A stretch of 64,000 nucleotides of DNA, taken from positions 30,088-94,087 of the forward strand of contig VXCM01003434.1 of the NCBI GenBank assembly GCA_014773175.1, written 5' to 3'. Each line of letters begins with the position of its first letter. Positions within the stretch are counted from its first letter, which is position 1. The notes below the pieces were generated by a model that worked only from the letters and a program-made list of their open reading frames with translations, made no database searches and had not been told where the DNA came from. The stretch is from Lucifuga dentata (Eukaryota > Chordata > Actinopteri > Ophidiiformes > Bythitidae). Positions 62,395 to 63,099 of this stretch are shown piece by piece. The translations under genes and the position numbers were made by a program.

Positions 62395-63099
62395 TCTGCA
62401 TACATGTTACAGACAGCCGTATTTTAGTTTTCCTGTTATTTGTTCAAATCCCCTCATCTTTCTAAATCAAATGTTCAGGTGATACACACCTTAAAATTCA
62501 ACGTTTTGAACACTGCACGATTGTAGGAGGCACAGTCATTTTAATTTCTTGGTAAAAGCTGTCTTCTCCTGGGACTGTATTTCCTGGCGGAGGCATACAT
62601 CTTCTTCCATGCAGCTCCATGTTGGATCAGTTAAATAGATATGTTGTTCGCTGTAATAGATTATTCATCTCAAGCGTGTTTCACGTCTCTACAAGTTGAT
62701 TTTAATAGTGTGCTGGAATGAACTAAAACCAATGGGAGTCTGGAAGGTAGGAAAAACAATTATAATATTTACCGCTCCAGTAGTATGTTTTGAAAAATGT
62801 CAGGAATGTAATGTGTGTATGGATTGTATATATTGGGCTCAAACATGGATGATTGCCGGTATGGTCCTTTAAAGGTGGAAAACTTTCAGGATTGCCTCAC
62901 GAAAAGTATTTTGACTTTAGCTTTGATATTGTGAAATGAATAAATACTTAAACATCATACCTGTCACATATTCAGCAACACTAGCTATAATAGTTATGTA
63001 CTTCTTCTTGTAGTTTTCATAGTCCATTTCATCTTTTACAGCTCCCATATCCATTGGAAAGATGGGAAACTCAAACATGAAGTCTGTTGTTCCATCAAT
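17103..63099 (-). CDS. cd109: CD109, 3' 25 coding exons (5' end outside window)
   Basis: CD109 is a GPI-anchored cell-surface protein of the alpha-2-macroglobulin/C3 thioester family; in mammals it acts as a TGF-beta co-receptor and protease-reactive protein. Exons in transcript order: 62961-63099, 61565-61674, 57578-57823, 56169-56270, 52461-52523, 51172-51348, 48941-49093, 47833-47916, 46554-46620, 46337-46445, 44165-44282, 43138-43251, 40573-40791, 39239-39380, 35149-35325, 33154-33235, 30087-30318, 28897-29068, 27467-27657, 26553-26714, 24190-24258, 21722-21861, 20734-20890, 18029-18131, 17103-17293. All introns are GT-AG, all phases match, and the open frame is 1172 residues. CD109 is preferred over A2M or C3/C4/C5 because of the RRRR site, the DYYEPRR segment before a Cys-rich tail, the GPI-type hydrophobic end, and close similarity in the thioester and MEVDLLSGF regions. 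The start codon, signal peptide and roughly the first 290 residues are missing because the gene runs off the right edge. Confidence 0.95.
17398..17965. mobile_element. Family A foldback element copy 2
   Basis: Full-length, in the last CD109 intron, about 105 bases from the last coding exon. Starts TTAAAGGACCATTCTGG and ends AGTATGATCCCTTAA. No coding. Confidence 0.85.
18029..18131 (-). CDS. cd109: CD109 exon x, MG8 end
   Basis: 103 bases, residues 1076-1109, reading [20 protein letters not shown] then [14 protein letters not shown] plus one base. DYYEPRR at the junction is as in human CD109. Acceptor GTTTGCAG, donor GTAAGA. Confidence 0.95.
18132..18886. other. CD109 intron, nothing recognised
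   Basis: Unassigned intronic sequence; frames are short and unlike known proteins. Confidence 0.45.
18887..19021. repeat. Contig-overlap duplication at N 18954
   Basis: Identical 67-base copies 18887-18953 and 18955-19021. Confidence 0.92.
19097..19231. repeat. Contig-overlap duplication at N 19164
   Basis: Identical 67-base copies 19097-19163 and 19165-19231. Only 209 bases separate this N from the one at 18954, so a very short contig was joined here. Confidence 0.92.
19232..19605. repeat. Minisatellite of CTACTAGTG units
   Basis: About 20 imperfect units of ATGCTACTAGTGCTACTT. The long open frame through it (repeating TYATSA) is a by-product of the repeat. Confidence 0.9.
19621..20073. 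mobile_element. Family G inverted-repeat element copy 2
   Basis: The left end CCAGGCAGTCCCCGGGTTAC and right end GTAAGTCAGGGACTGGCTGT pair with the ends of copy 1 in reverse orientation. It includes the GA/GT microsatellite at 19794-19841. Confidence 0.7.
19794..19841. repeat. (GA)n(TG)n compound microsatellite
   Basis: AGAGAG run followed by TGTGTG and a G run. Confidence 0.95.
20170..20635 (+). mobile_element. RTE/Rex3-like LINE 3' end
   Basis: Motifs in order: AAAGCTCTCGATTTACC, ATCTATGTTCCAGCTCTCACC, GAGGTGGTTCAGGCATCTG, GGACGCCTCCGGGATGC, GGGCAGACCCAGAATATGATGGAGGG, ending in a (GGATG)n tail. These match the 3' coding end of fish RTE/Rex3 reverse-transcriptase elements. Truncated and full of stops. 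Confidence 0.8.
20734..20890 (-). CDS. cd109: CD109 exon w, receptor-binding domain (MG8)
   Basis: 157 bases, residues 1023-1075. It holds [20 protein letters not shown] and ends [27 protein letters not shown] is the equivalent mammalian CD109 motif. Acceptor CCCTGCAG, donor GTGAGT. The first 50 coding bases and the acceptor occur twice around an N at 20902 (20841-20901 and 20903-20963). The copy contiguous with the exon body is annotated and the outer one (exon part 20903-20952) is treated as an assembly duplicate. Confidence 0.95.
20841..20963. repeat. Contig-overlap duplication at N 20902 (hits CD109 exon w)
   Basis: Identical 61-base copies 20841-20901 and 20903-20963 containing the start of a CD109 exon and its acceptor. 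Confidence 0.93.
20964..21721. other. CD109 intron, AT-rich
   Basis: A run and (ATT)n(GTT)n at 21059-21106, then AT-rich unassigned sequence. Confidence 0.6.
21722..21861 (-). CDS. cd109: CD109 exon v, RRRR furin-type site and start of MG8
   Basis: 140 bases, residues 977-1022. It reads [20 protein letters not shown] then an acidic stretch and LPHLQICT. LNVxYN opens the C-terminal receptor-binding (MG8) region. The four Arg codons (21811-21822) match the site where human CD109 is cleaved by furin-like convertases into a large and a small chain. Acceptor TTCGTCAG, donor GTGAGC. Confidence 0.95.
21811..21822 (-). other. cd109: RRRR proprotein-convertase site in CD109
   Basis: Residues 990-993 are four consecutive Arg, coded AGG AGA AGA AGA, followed by Tyr-Ala-Asp-Asp. 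The position within LNVFYN...ALDLYV is the same as the RRRRS site of human CD109. Cleavage itself is inferred. Confidence 0.85.
22062..22095. repeat. Poly-A run with N 22079
   Basis: A homopolymer interrupted by one N; probably an overlap the assembler could not merge. Confidence 0.8.
22380..22870. mobile_element. Dispersed TTAGC-containing element, copy 2
   Basis: Reverse-complement relative of 981-1890 (AAGCCAAGAACTCACC, GGTTATATTTCCTCC) and related to 44870-45215 (CAGCTGATTGGCTCTCCTC, GTATTCACCAGGTGTTT). It does not carry the expanded minisatellite of copy 1. Confidence 0.5.
23438..23560. repeat. Contig-overlap duplication at N 23499
   Basis: Identical 61-base copies 23438-23498 and 23500-23560. 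Confidence 0.92.
23561..24189. other. CD109 intron, nothing recognised
   Basis: AT-rich unassigned sequence. AGTGCTTAATTTGGGC at 23320 and its complement near 23900 suggest a small inverted-repeat element spanning about 23318-23920. Confidence 0.4.
24190..24258 (-). CDS. cd109: CD109 exon u, CUB segment
   Basis: 69 bases, 23 codons in phase 0, residues 954-976: [20 protein letters not shown] then LLQ. It corresponds to the mammalian strand ending in NGFGFAICQ. Acceptor ACTTTCAG, donor GTACCA. The intron on its 5' side ends in repeats. Confidence 0.9.
24415..24545. mobile_element. Family A foldback element, right half (copy 3)
   Basis: Only the last 130 bases remain, from AAGGTAGGAAAAAC to GGTATGGTCCTTTAA. 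It is fused to a 60-base fragment (24351-24414) shared with 51963-52020. Confidence 0.75.
24627..24656. repeat. (GT)n microsatellite
   Basis: Perfect GT dinucleotide run in a CD109 intron. Confidence 0.95.
25356..25830 (+). mobile_element. Truncated LTR retrotransposon: 5' LTR and primer-binding site
   Basis: A TG...CA sequence (25356-25646) with a TATA-like GTGTATAAGAA and AATAAA is followed directly by TTTGGTGTCAGAAGTGGGAT, the usual primer-binding-site context of fish Gypsy-type elements. A short open frame from 25666 ([14 protein letters not shown]) may be a gag remnant. No protease or polymerase follows; family D sequence starts near 25840. The LTR contains the assembly duplicate at 25448-25582. 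Confidence 0.6.
25448..25582. repeat. Contig-overlap duplication at N 25515
   Basis: Identical 67-base copies 25448-25514 and 25516-25582. Confidence 0.92.
25840..26375. mobile_element. Family D element, partial copy 2
   Basis: GCATGTGAAAGTTTTAACC and CTGATCAGATTTTAATA match copy 1, and the end GTGTAAATCCAGCCTAAG is the family terminus in reverse. The middle is replaced by other sequence. Confidence 0.5.
26047..26181. repeat. Contig-overlap duplication at N 26114
   Basis: Identical 67-base copies 26047-26113 and 26115-26181. Confidence 0.92.
26553..26714 (-). CDS. cd109: CD109 exon t, second CUB segment
   Basis: 162 bases in phase 0, residues 900-953. It starts [20 protein letters not shown] and ends [18 protein letters not shown]. 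The TxVALxALS motif follows STQ as in all family members, then the sequence returns to the CUB domain. The usual Asp of STQDT is Asn here. Acceptor TCTCTCAG, donor GTACGT. Confidence 0.95.
26719..26827. repeat. (GA)n and G-run with N 26809
   Basis: Purine microsatellite starting four bases upstream (in transcript sense) of the CD109 exon t acceptor; the N lies between the GA run and a G run. Confidence 0.9.
26886..27216. repeat. AT-rich pentamer array (AAGAT/GATAA)n
   Basis: Degenerate units GATAAGATAAAATGAGATAA over 330 bases. The 126-residue minus-strand frame (LISYFILS repeats) is a repeat artefact. Confidence 0.9.
27467..27657 (-). CDS. cd109: CD109 exon s, thioester domain end
   Basis: 191 bases, residues 836-899. 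It holds [19 protein letters not shown] and ends [19 protein letters not shown]. WLSxQRxxxGGxxSTQ is the signature at the end of the thioester domain. Acceptor GTGTAG, donor GTGAGA. Confidence 0.96.
27777..27923. mobile_element. Small foldback element
   Basis: The ends GCTGTTCGCCCTTATCAACA and GTGTCAATAAGGGTGAATAG are inverted repeats, with a second inner pair CTTGTTTTATGAATC / GGTTCATAAAACAAG. 147 bases, no coding. Confidence 0.7.
27930..28615 (+). mobile_element. Harbinger-like element fragment with MADF frame, copy 2
   Basis: Upstream GCTTGCTTTATACTTGACGG matches copy 1. The frame 28095-28610 starts [20 protein letters not shown] and continues [20 protein letters not shown] with a WKN, a good fit to a MADF domain (Harbinger accessory DNA-binding protein). 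The second half of the frame is not recognisable. No DDE transposase is present. Confidence 0.6.
28095..28610 (+). pseudogene. MADF-domain protein remnant of a Harbinger-like element
   Basis: 171-residue open frame on the strand opposite CD109. Residues 1-60 fit MADF: leading acidic [31 protein letters not shown]. After about residue 70 the sequence is rich in Pro/His/Thr and looks non-coding, so this is probably a decayed frame rather than a working gene. Confidence 0.5.
28639..28669. repeat. Poly-C run with N 28651 and (CA)n
   Basis: C homopolymer broken by one N, followed by a CA tract. Confidence 0.85.
28897..29068 (-). CDS. cd109: CD109 exon r, thioester domain
   Basis: 172 bases, residues 779-835. 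It starts [20 protein letters not shown] and continues [20 protein letters not shown]. NYTLxLxTYALxL is the conserved helix of the alpha/alpha barrel. Acceptor TCTCTCAG, donor GTGAAA. The next exon completes an Asp codon. Confidence 0.95.
29262..29992. mobile_element. Family A foldback element copy 4 with insertion
   Basis: Ends TTAACAGGATCATACTGG and CCGGTATGATCTGTTAA. It is 731 bases, longer than other copies, because about 190 unrelated bases near 29575-29765 interrupt it. It ends about 30 bases from the CD109 exon q donor region. Confidence 0.8.
30016..30138. repeat. Contig-overlap duplication at N 30077 (hits CD109 exon q)
   Basis: Identical 61-base copies 30016-30076 and 30078-30138, each holding the exon end and its GTGAGT donor. 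Confidence 0.93.
30087..30318 (-). CDS. cd109: CD109 exon q, thioester domain with catalytic His
   Basis: 232 bases, residues 701-778. It starts [20 protein letters not shown] and holds [15 protein letters not shown]. The His in VIHTELQGG (30174-30176) aligns with the C3/C4B His that activates the thioester toward hydroxyl groups; it is 114 residues after the thioester Cys. Acceptor CCGTGCAG, donor GTGAGT. The last 52 coding bases and the donor occur twice, at 30016-30076 and 30078-30138 around an N at 30077. I take the copy contiguous with the exon as real and the distal copy (exon part 30025-30076) as an assembly duplicate. Confidence 0.95.
30575..30604. repeat. Poly-T run with N 30590
   Basis: T homopolymer interrupted by one N. 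Confidence 0.85.
30605..31500. repeat. Dispersed repeat with GCGCCCCCATCAGGTC blocks
   Basis: Two internally similar blocks each start near GTTATAGCGCCCCCATCAGG or TTACAGCACCACCATCAGG and continue with AAGTTTGGTAACA- or TTAAAGTTTCTGAGAT-like text. This pattern is common in fish genomes; I cannot name the class. Confidence 0.45.
31775..32130. repeat. Tandem and inverted GTGGCCACGATTTAAG repeat
   Basis: Units of about 45 bases built on AATAAAACATGGCCACGATT and TAAGTAAAATGAGG recur in direct order from 31925, with the reverse complement (ATCGTGGCCATGTCTTATGA) at 31808-31890, separated by a T run. Confidence 0.7.
32187..32748. mobile_element. Family A foldback element copy 5
   Basis: Full-length: TTAAAGGACCATAAAG at the left and ACCGGTATGGTCCTTTAA at the right. 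No coding. Confidence 0.85.
32943..32985. repeat. 17-bp inverted repeat
   Basis: TTTGCTAATATTGACAC at 32943-32959 and its complement at 32969-32985 around a 9-base loop. Confidence 0.85.
33154..33235 (-). CDS. cd109: CD109 exon p, thioester domain
   Basis: 82 bases, residues 674-700, reading [20 protein letters not shown] then TDSSGSTW. [19 protein letters not shown] is a hallmark of the thioester domain. Acceptor TTATCAG, donor GTATGT. A long CA/GT repeat lies about 38 bases upstream of the acceptor in the intron. Confidence 0.96.
33273..33320. repeat. (CA)n microsatellite
   Basis: About 24 CA units on the plus strand, about 38 bases from the CD109 exon p acceptor. The transcript therefore carries (GT)n upstream of that splice site. 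Confidence 0.95.
33412..34535. mobile_element. hAT-like non-autonomous element
   Basis: The left end TAGGGCTGTGAATCGATTAA and right end AATGCGTTAATTTTCCCAGC/CCTA are inverted repeats of the well-known AGGGCTG...CAGCCCT type. Flanking octamers CACAAAAC and AACAAAAC differ at one base, consistent with an 8-bp target duplication. 1.1 kb, no transposase frame. Confidence 0.7.
34536..35016. other. CD109 intron, nothing recognised
   Basis: Unassigned sequence with a T run at 34929-34949. Confidence 0.45.
35017..35143. repeat. Contig-overlap duplication at N 35080
   Basis: Identical 63-base copies 35017-35079 and 35081-35143, ending just short of the CD109 exon o donor. Confidence 0.92.
35149..35325 (-). 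CDS. cd109: CD109 exon o, thioester motif CGEQ
   Basis: 177 bases, residues 615-673. It reads [20 protein letters not shown] then [19 protein letters not shown] (35255-35266 on the plus strand) is the internal thioester of the A2M/C3 family: Cys 635 bonds to Gln 638. This is the best-conserved exon. The acceptor is GATGAAG, the donor GTATTA. A 63-base contig-overlap duplication ends in the intron six bases from the donor end and does not touch the coding bases. Confidence 0.97.
35255..35266 (-). other. cd109: Thioester motif CGEQ of CD109
   Basis: The 12 bases encode Cys-Gly-Glu-Gln within PYGCGEQNM. In this family the Cys thiol and Gln side chain form an internal thioester that attaches covalently to targets after cleavage. 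Both residues are intact. Confidence 0.97.
35401..35991. mobile_element. Family A foldback element copy 6
   Basis: Full-length: TTAAAGGAGCATACCGGC to ACCGGTATGGTCCTTTAA, with an AAATAAAT insertion near 35865. It sits 75 bases from the thioester exon. Confidence 0.88.
35992..37085. other. CD109 intron, AT-rich, nothing recognised
   Basis: AT-rich unassigned sequence with a (TATAT) stretch near 36715-36740 and a short (GT)n near 36910. Confidence 0.45.
37086..37565 (+). mobile_element. Non-LTR retrotransposon C-terminal remnant
   Basis: Broken frames read [20 protein letters not shown], then [20 protein letters not shown] and [19 protein letters not shown]. GDEFHYxFVCPFF...RxKxIKRYY is the zinc-knuckle-like tail found after reverse transcriptase in several fish and invertebrate LINEs. 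Several stops; inactive. Confidence 0.6.
37566..38462. other. CD109 intron, nothing recognised
   Basis: Unassigned; the short frame at 37606-37839 has no recognisable similarity. Confidence 0.45.
38463..38969. mobile_element. Family A foldback element copy 7, left end lost
   Basis: Begins inside the element (CACAATTTCCCAAAACATAA) and runs to GCCAGTATGGTCCTTTAA. Confidence 0.8.
39239..39380 (-). CDS. cd109: CD109 exon n, CUB segment leading to thioester domain
   Basis: 142 bases, residues 568-614. It starts [20 protein letters not shown] and ends [13 protein letters not shown]. The split CUB domain of the family starts here and leads into the thioester domain. Acceptor GCTGCAG, donor GTATGT; the last base completes a Gly with the next exon. 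Confidence 0.95.
39434..40122. mobile_element. Pogo/Tigger-like miniature element (family B) copy 1
   Basis: Ends TACCGTATATACTCCAGTAT and ATATATACGGTA with TA on both sides. Characteristic GGGGGTCGGCTTATA blocks occur near both ends. A 245-base frame in the middle aligns with the transposase remnant of copy 3. It contains the assembly duplicate at 39871-40005. Confidence 0.7.
39871..40005. repeat. Contig-overlap duplication at N 39938
   Basis: Identical 67-base copies 39871-39937 and 39939-40005. Confidence 0.92.
40573..40791 (-). CDS. cd109: CD109 exon m, MG domain before CUB
   Basis: 219 bases in phase 0, residues 495-567. It starts [20 protein letters not shown], continues with a Ser/Thr-rich turn, and ends [30 protein letters not shown] matches the conserved FPIRPTHLGEIPITV strand of CD109. 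Acceptor TTGTTGCAG, donor GTACGG. Confidence 0.95.
40951..41516. mobile_element. Family A foldback element copy 8
   Basis: Nearly full-length; starts AGGACCATACCACTC without the usual TTAA and ends GGTGGTATGGTCCTTTAA. Very close to copy 1 at 9758. Confidence 0.85.
41695..42388. mobile_element. Inverted-repeat non-autonomous element (family F)
   Basis: The left end CTCAGGCTGCGATCACATTT and right end TAGGGTGACCGCGGCCTCAG are imperfect inverted repeats. The open frames inside do not resemble a transposase. Confidence 0.55.
42389..42884. other. CD109 intron, nothing recognised
   Basis: Unassigned intronic sequence. Confidence 0.45.
42885..43000. mobile_element. Family A foldback element fragment (copy 9)
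   Basis: AATAACAGGAAAACTAAAAT through TTGGTTGTCGATAACGTAAC to CACTCAAACACG; the GGTATGGTCC end is lost. Confidence 0.65.
43138..43251 (-). CDS. cd109: CD109 exon l, A2M domain
   Basis: 114 bases in phase 0, residues 457-494: [20 protein letters not shown], then [19 protein letters not shown]-x-P/E-F-F-x-x-x-N-L-P followed by R/GEE and YNYL is diagnostic of the family. Acceptor TTTCCAG, donor GTCAGT. Confidence 0.96.
43512..43546. repeat. Poly-A run ending at N 43547
   Basis: A homopolymer followed directly by N and then the body of a family A element; the element's left terminus is hidden by the gap. Confidence 0.85.
43548..44101. mobile_element. Family A foldback element copy 10
   Basis: From TACCACCCATTTTACATG to GGTGGTATGGTCCTTT. 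It lies in the short intron between exons k and l and ends 64 bases from exon k. Confidence 0.85.
44120..44159. repeat. (GT)n microsatellite at CD109 exon k donor
   Basis: About 20 GT units on the plus strand, so the transcript carries (CA)n starting within about 6 bases of the exon k 5' splice site. Confidence 0.95.
44165..44282 (-). CDS. cd109: CD109 exon k, A2M domain
   Basis: 118 bases, residues 417-456, reading [20 protein letters not shown] then [19 protein letters not shown]. VPDSITxWxATxFVxS...GLGL is the conserved A2M-domain core. The donor GTTTGC runs directly into a CA repeat of about 20 units on the transcript strand, which is unusual for a 5' splice site. Confidence 0.95.
44283..44869. 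other. CD109 intron, AT-rich
   Basis: A-rich AAAAACAAAC stretch then AT-rich unassigned sequence. Confidence 0.5.
44870..45215. mobile_element. Dispersed TTAGC-containing element, copy 3
   Basis: Shares CACCTGGTGAATACCAAG, GAGAGCCAATCAGCTGATT and TTAAGCATAGCTGGAGCATT with 22740-22870 in reverse complement. Confidence 0.5.
45421..45528. repeat. Minisatellite GACAGGTGTGTCTG
   Basis: Five units of about 21 bases, alternating GACAGGTGTGTCTGTTTGTT and GACAGGTGTGTCTGGGTGTT. Confidence 0.85.
45955..46101. mobile_element. Small inverted-repeat element
   Basis: ACTCGTGAAGTTGGGGTA (45955-45972) and TACCCCGACTTCACGAGT (46084-46101) pair with one mismatch. 147 bases. No coding. Confidence 0.65.
46337..46445 (-). 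CDS. cd109: CD109 exon j, bait segment and start of A2M domain
   Basis: 109 bases, residues 381-416 plus two bases. It holds the polar [20 protein letters not shown], then [23 protein letters not shown] is the family signature at the start of the A2M (MG7-side) domain. The acceptor is GAATTAG and the donor GTGAAG; GT is taken at the last G of a four-G run because only that choice keeps the reading frame. The stretch between TDANL and FPETW is the bait region, about 30 residues. Confidence 0.92.
46554..46620 (-). CDS. cd109: CD109 exon i, TDANL motif and start of bait segment
   Basis: 67 bases, residues 359-380 plus one base: [20 protein letters not shown]. The VLTDANL motif is characteristic of CD109 just before the bait segment. 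Acceptor TTTGTGCAG, donor GTAAGT. Confidence 0.93.
46686..47290. mobile_element. Non-autonomous DNA element with GTCCACACTAATA ends (family E)
   Basis: The left end CGGCCTAGTCCACACTAATA and right end GTATTAGTGTGGACAGGGCC are inverted repeats continuing into GGATATTTT / AAAATATCC. About 600 bases, no transposase. The ends resemble fish hAT-type miniature elements. Confidence 0.65.
47291..47832. other. CD109 intron, nothing recognised
   Basis: Unassigned AT-rich intron sequence. Confidence 0.45.
47833..47916 (-). CDS. cd109: CD109 exon h, acidic segment
   Basis: 84 bases in phase 0, residues 331-358: [20 protein letters not shown] then GDPYSVFK. Acceptor TTTACAG, donor GTTAGG. It links the DNDLT segment to the TDANL motif. 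It is acidic and Ser-rich, and as I remember it the mammalian equivalent is Tyr-rich (YNTGYY), so this is one of the divergent parts. Confidence 0.9.
48232..48812. mobile_element. Family B pogo-like copies, rearranged (copy 2)
   Basis: Two partial copies: 48232-48347 (GGATTATTTTCAGAAAATCA ... AGGAGGTCGGCTGAAGG) and 48560-48812, ending GGGGGTCGGCTTATAGTCGA and GTGTATACGGTA. Confidence 0.65.
48941..49093 (-). CDS. cd109: CD109 exon g, bait-region domain end
   Basis: 153 bases in phase 0, residues 280-330. It starts [20 protein letters not shown] and carries the conserved [12 protein letters not shown] strand, then a polar [11 protein letters not shown] end. Donor GTGAGA; acceptor GGTAG. The VDK motif is the family landmark shortly before the bait segment. 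Confidence 0.95.
49112..50226. mobile_element. Non-autonomous element with ACTCAAGTAAAAGTA ends
   Basis: Left TTTTACTCAAGTAAAAGTAT and right AAGTTACTTAAGTAAATGTA / CGGAGTAAATGGAA are inverted. This end type is very abundant in fish genomes and usually classed with hAT elements. 1.1 kb; the inner frames are not transposase. It starts about 20 bases from CD109 exon g. Confidence 0.65.
50329..50635 (-). mobile_element. RTE-type LINE 3' tail
   Basis: Reads (CATC)n, CATTTTCTAAACCCGTTTGT, GAGCCTATCCCAGC, GTCTTTGGAGGTGGGAGGAA, GCCGGAGCACCCGGAGGGAA, GGAGAACATGCAAACTCCAC. This is the well-known untranslated tail of fish RTE-type LINEs, with the terminal (GATG)n on the minus strand. Confidence 0.7.
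50735..51038. mobile_element. Family A foldback element, right half (copy 11)
   Basis: From TATGTCTCAGCCAGGGAATA to ACCAGTTTGGTCCTTTAA. Only half the foldback is present. Confidence 0.75.
51172..51348 (-). CDS. cd109: CD109 exon f, bait-region domain core
   Basis: 177 bases in phase 0, residues 221-279. It begins [18 protein letters not shown] and continues [20 protein letters not shown], matching the VVSRGQ...WxPKACxIxYY..DGEI core of the family's bait-region domain. The acceptor TTTAAAG is weak but preceded by a T-rich tract; the donor is GTGCGT. Confidence 0.95.
51403..52030. mobile_element. hAT-like non-autonomous element
   Basis: Left CAGGCATGGGCAACTGG with GGGCCAGATATGGCCC, right GGCCCTTTGACCATGAGAAT ... 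GATGCCCAACCCTGC; imperfect inverted ends. It contains a (GT)n at 51612-51664 and an A run at 51850-51878. A fragment of the right end is also at 24351-24414. Confidence 0.55.
51612..51664. repeat. (GT)n microsatellite
   Basis: About 26 perfect GT units. Confidence 0.96.
52461..52523 (-). CDS. cd109: CD109 exon e, start of bait-region domain
   Basis: 63 bases, 21 codons in phase 0, residues 200-220: [20 protein letters not shown] plus I. Acceptor TTTCTGCAG, donor GTAAGT. It begins the A2M bait-region domain. The intron before it contains a triple nested transposon insertion and an unassigned plus-strand candidate exon. Confidence 0.92.
53237..53458 (+). pseudogene. Possible pogo-like transposase C-terminal remnant
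   Basis: 73-residue frame starting [20 protein letters not shown], then [19 protein letters not shown]. Acidic tails of this kind end pogo/Tigger transposases. No DDE motifs are present. A damaged version occurs in copy 1 near 39745-39830. Confidence 0.4.
53629..53840. mobile_element. Short LTR-like insertion with 5-bp target duplication
   Basis: Begins TGTAGTATCAGG, ends CAACAGATCA (TG...CA), and is flanked by ATTTG at 53624-53628 and 53841-53845. It has TTCAATAAAGG, a polyadenylation-like signal as in an LTR. It interrupts the family B sequence that is continuous in other copies. 67 of its bases are the assembly duplicate. Confidence 0.55.
53700..53834. repeat. Contig-overlap duplication at N 53767
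   Basis: Identical 67-base copies 53700-53766 and 53768-53834. Confidence 0.92.
54700..55330 (+). mobile_element. Harbinger-like remnant with a third MADF fragment
   Basis: The frame at 54862-54990 reads [20 protein letters not shown] then [17 protein letters not shown]-x-L-V-xx-Y-P-x-L-Y-D opens a MADF domain. It belongs to a different subfamily from the fragments at 12941 and 28095. The rest is not coding. Confidence 0.5.
55400..55528 (+). CDS. Unassigned candidate last exon on the opposite strand
   Basis: I do not recognise this protein. A strong acceptor (T-rich tract, then TTTTGTCAG) is followed by 42 codons and TGA, starting [20 protein letters not shown] and ending CGFSPKWFK. The next 470 bases look like a 3' untranslated region ending in AATAAA at 55997-56002 with a GT-rich stretch after it. 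It lies antisense inside the CD109 intron between 52523 and 56169. It could be the terminal exon of a nested gene, or a gene tail captured by a transposon, because the sequence just upstream is Harbinger-like. No partner exon was found upstream on this strand. Confidence 0.35.
   Translation, partial: ELPKITQCELNAEQVQKPSGVVIFKENLSTVKPCGFSPKWFK
55997..56002 (+). promoter_or_regulatory. AATAAA after the plus-strand candidate exon
   Basis: AATAAA about 470 bases after the TGA at 55526-55528, with a TGTCATTGTGTCC stretch about 25 bases further on, as expected for a cleavage site. There is no A tail in the genome, so this does not look like a processed pseudogene end. Confidence 0.3.
56169..56270 (-). 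CDS. cd109: CD109 exon d, MG domain linker
   Basis: 102 bases in phase 0, residues 166-199, reading [20 protein letters not shown] then [14 protein letters not shown]. The acceptor is a C-run followed by AG, the donor GTAAAC. The SYLQI segment corresponds to the strand that enters the bait-region domain in mammalian CD109. Confidence 0.9.
56271..57577. other. CD109 intron, nothing recognised
   Basis: Unassigned. Repeated CAGATCCAGAT-like phrases near 57265-57310 and short frames only. Confidence 0.45.
57578..57823 (-). CDS. cd109: CD109 exon c, MG domain
   Basis: 246 bases in phase 0, residues 84-165, acceptor TTTTACAG, donor GTAAGT. It starts [20 protein letters not shown] and ends [13 protein letters not shown], with a central [10 protein letters not shown]. 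The pattern of an MG domain with [12 protein letters not shown] before the last strand fits CD109. It is the longest exon in the window. A long AT/GT palindrome lies just upstream in the intron. Confidence 0.9.
57877..58006. repeat. Long AT/GT palindrome
   Basis: GTTGTAAAGATATTTCTGTG with (TG)n and (TA)n at 57877-57925 is repeated as its reverse complement at about 57960-58006. A smaller inverted pair GAACACACACAGA lies between. Confidence 0.85.
58073..59944. repeat. 1.9-kb TAGG/CAGG tetranucleotide array
   Basis: Almost pure (GTAG)n with CAGG, GAGG and TTAGG variants and no obvious higher-order period by eye. The 270- and 125-residue minus-strand frames ([14 protein letters not shown] repeats) are artefacts of a tetranucleotide array free of stops. 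Confidence 0.97.
60108..60735. mobile_element. Family D element copy 4 with foreign insertion
   Basis: AAGTGAGCTATATCTGATACC and TATGTCCTCCATTTCTGCTG match the family; 60180-60478 is unrelated. 60436-60478 (CAGGTGGTCATAATATTTTA then CTCATCAGTGTGTA) resembles a Tc1-type end. Confidence 0.5.
60736..61048. other. CD109 intron, nothing recognised
   Basis: Unassigned AT-rich sequence with an AATAAT run near 60888. Confidence 0.45.
61049..61520. mobile_element. Family C inverted-repeat element copy 2
   Basis: GCTTATTAGGCCATATAAGAC at the left and CATCTTATATGGCACTAATA with CGCCATTGTAC at the right. Contains the poly-A with N 61096. Its inner text (GATGATTTTGCACTAAAAGC) matches copy 1. Confidence 0.65.
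61077..61117. repeat. Poly-A run with N 61096
   Basis: A homopolymer interrupted by one N. Confidence 0.85.
61565..61674 (-). CDS. cd109: CD109 exon b, N-terminal MG domain
   Basis: 110 bases, residues 47-83, acceptor TTTTACAG, donor GTAAGA. It reads [20 protein letters not shown] then a segment ending KPSLDFNVT. The KPSLxF motif matches the equivalent KPSLNF segment of mammalian CD109. It holds two possible N-glycosylation sequons, NST and NVT. Confidence 0.9.
61761..62290. mobile_element. Family A foldback element copy 12
   Basis: TTAAAGAACCATACCGG to CACTGCTATGCTCTTTTAA. Its right TTAA is also the left TTAA of copy 13. Confidence 0.85.
62287..62872. mobile_element. Family A foldback element copy 13
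   Basis: TTAAAGGACCATACCAG to GCCGGTATGGTCCTTTAA, with a (TA)n(GA)n expansion at 62335-62394. It ends 88 bases from CD109 exon a. Confidence 0.88.
62352..62394. repeat. (GA)n microsatellite
   Basis: Follows a (TA)n inside family A copy 13. Confidence 0.95.
62961..63099 (-). CDS. cd109: CD109 exon a (first exon in window), N-terminal MG domain
   Basis: 139 bases, residues 1-46, beginning in phase 0 after a CTAG acceptor and ending before GTATGA. It reads [14 protein letters not shown]...[18 protein letters not shown]. The alternating hydrophobic strands fit an early macroglobulin (MG2/MG3) beta-sandwich of the A2M family. The last base supplies the first base of a Gly codon completed by the next exon. 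Confidence 0.85.
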
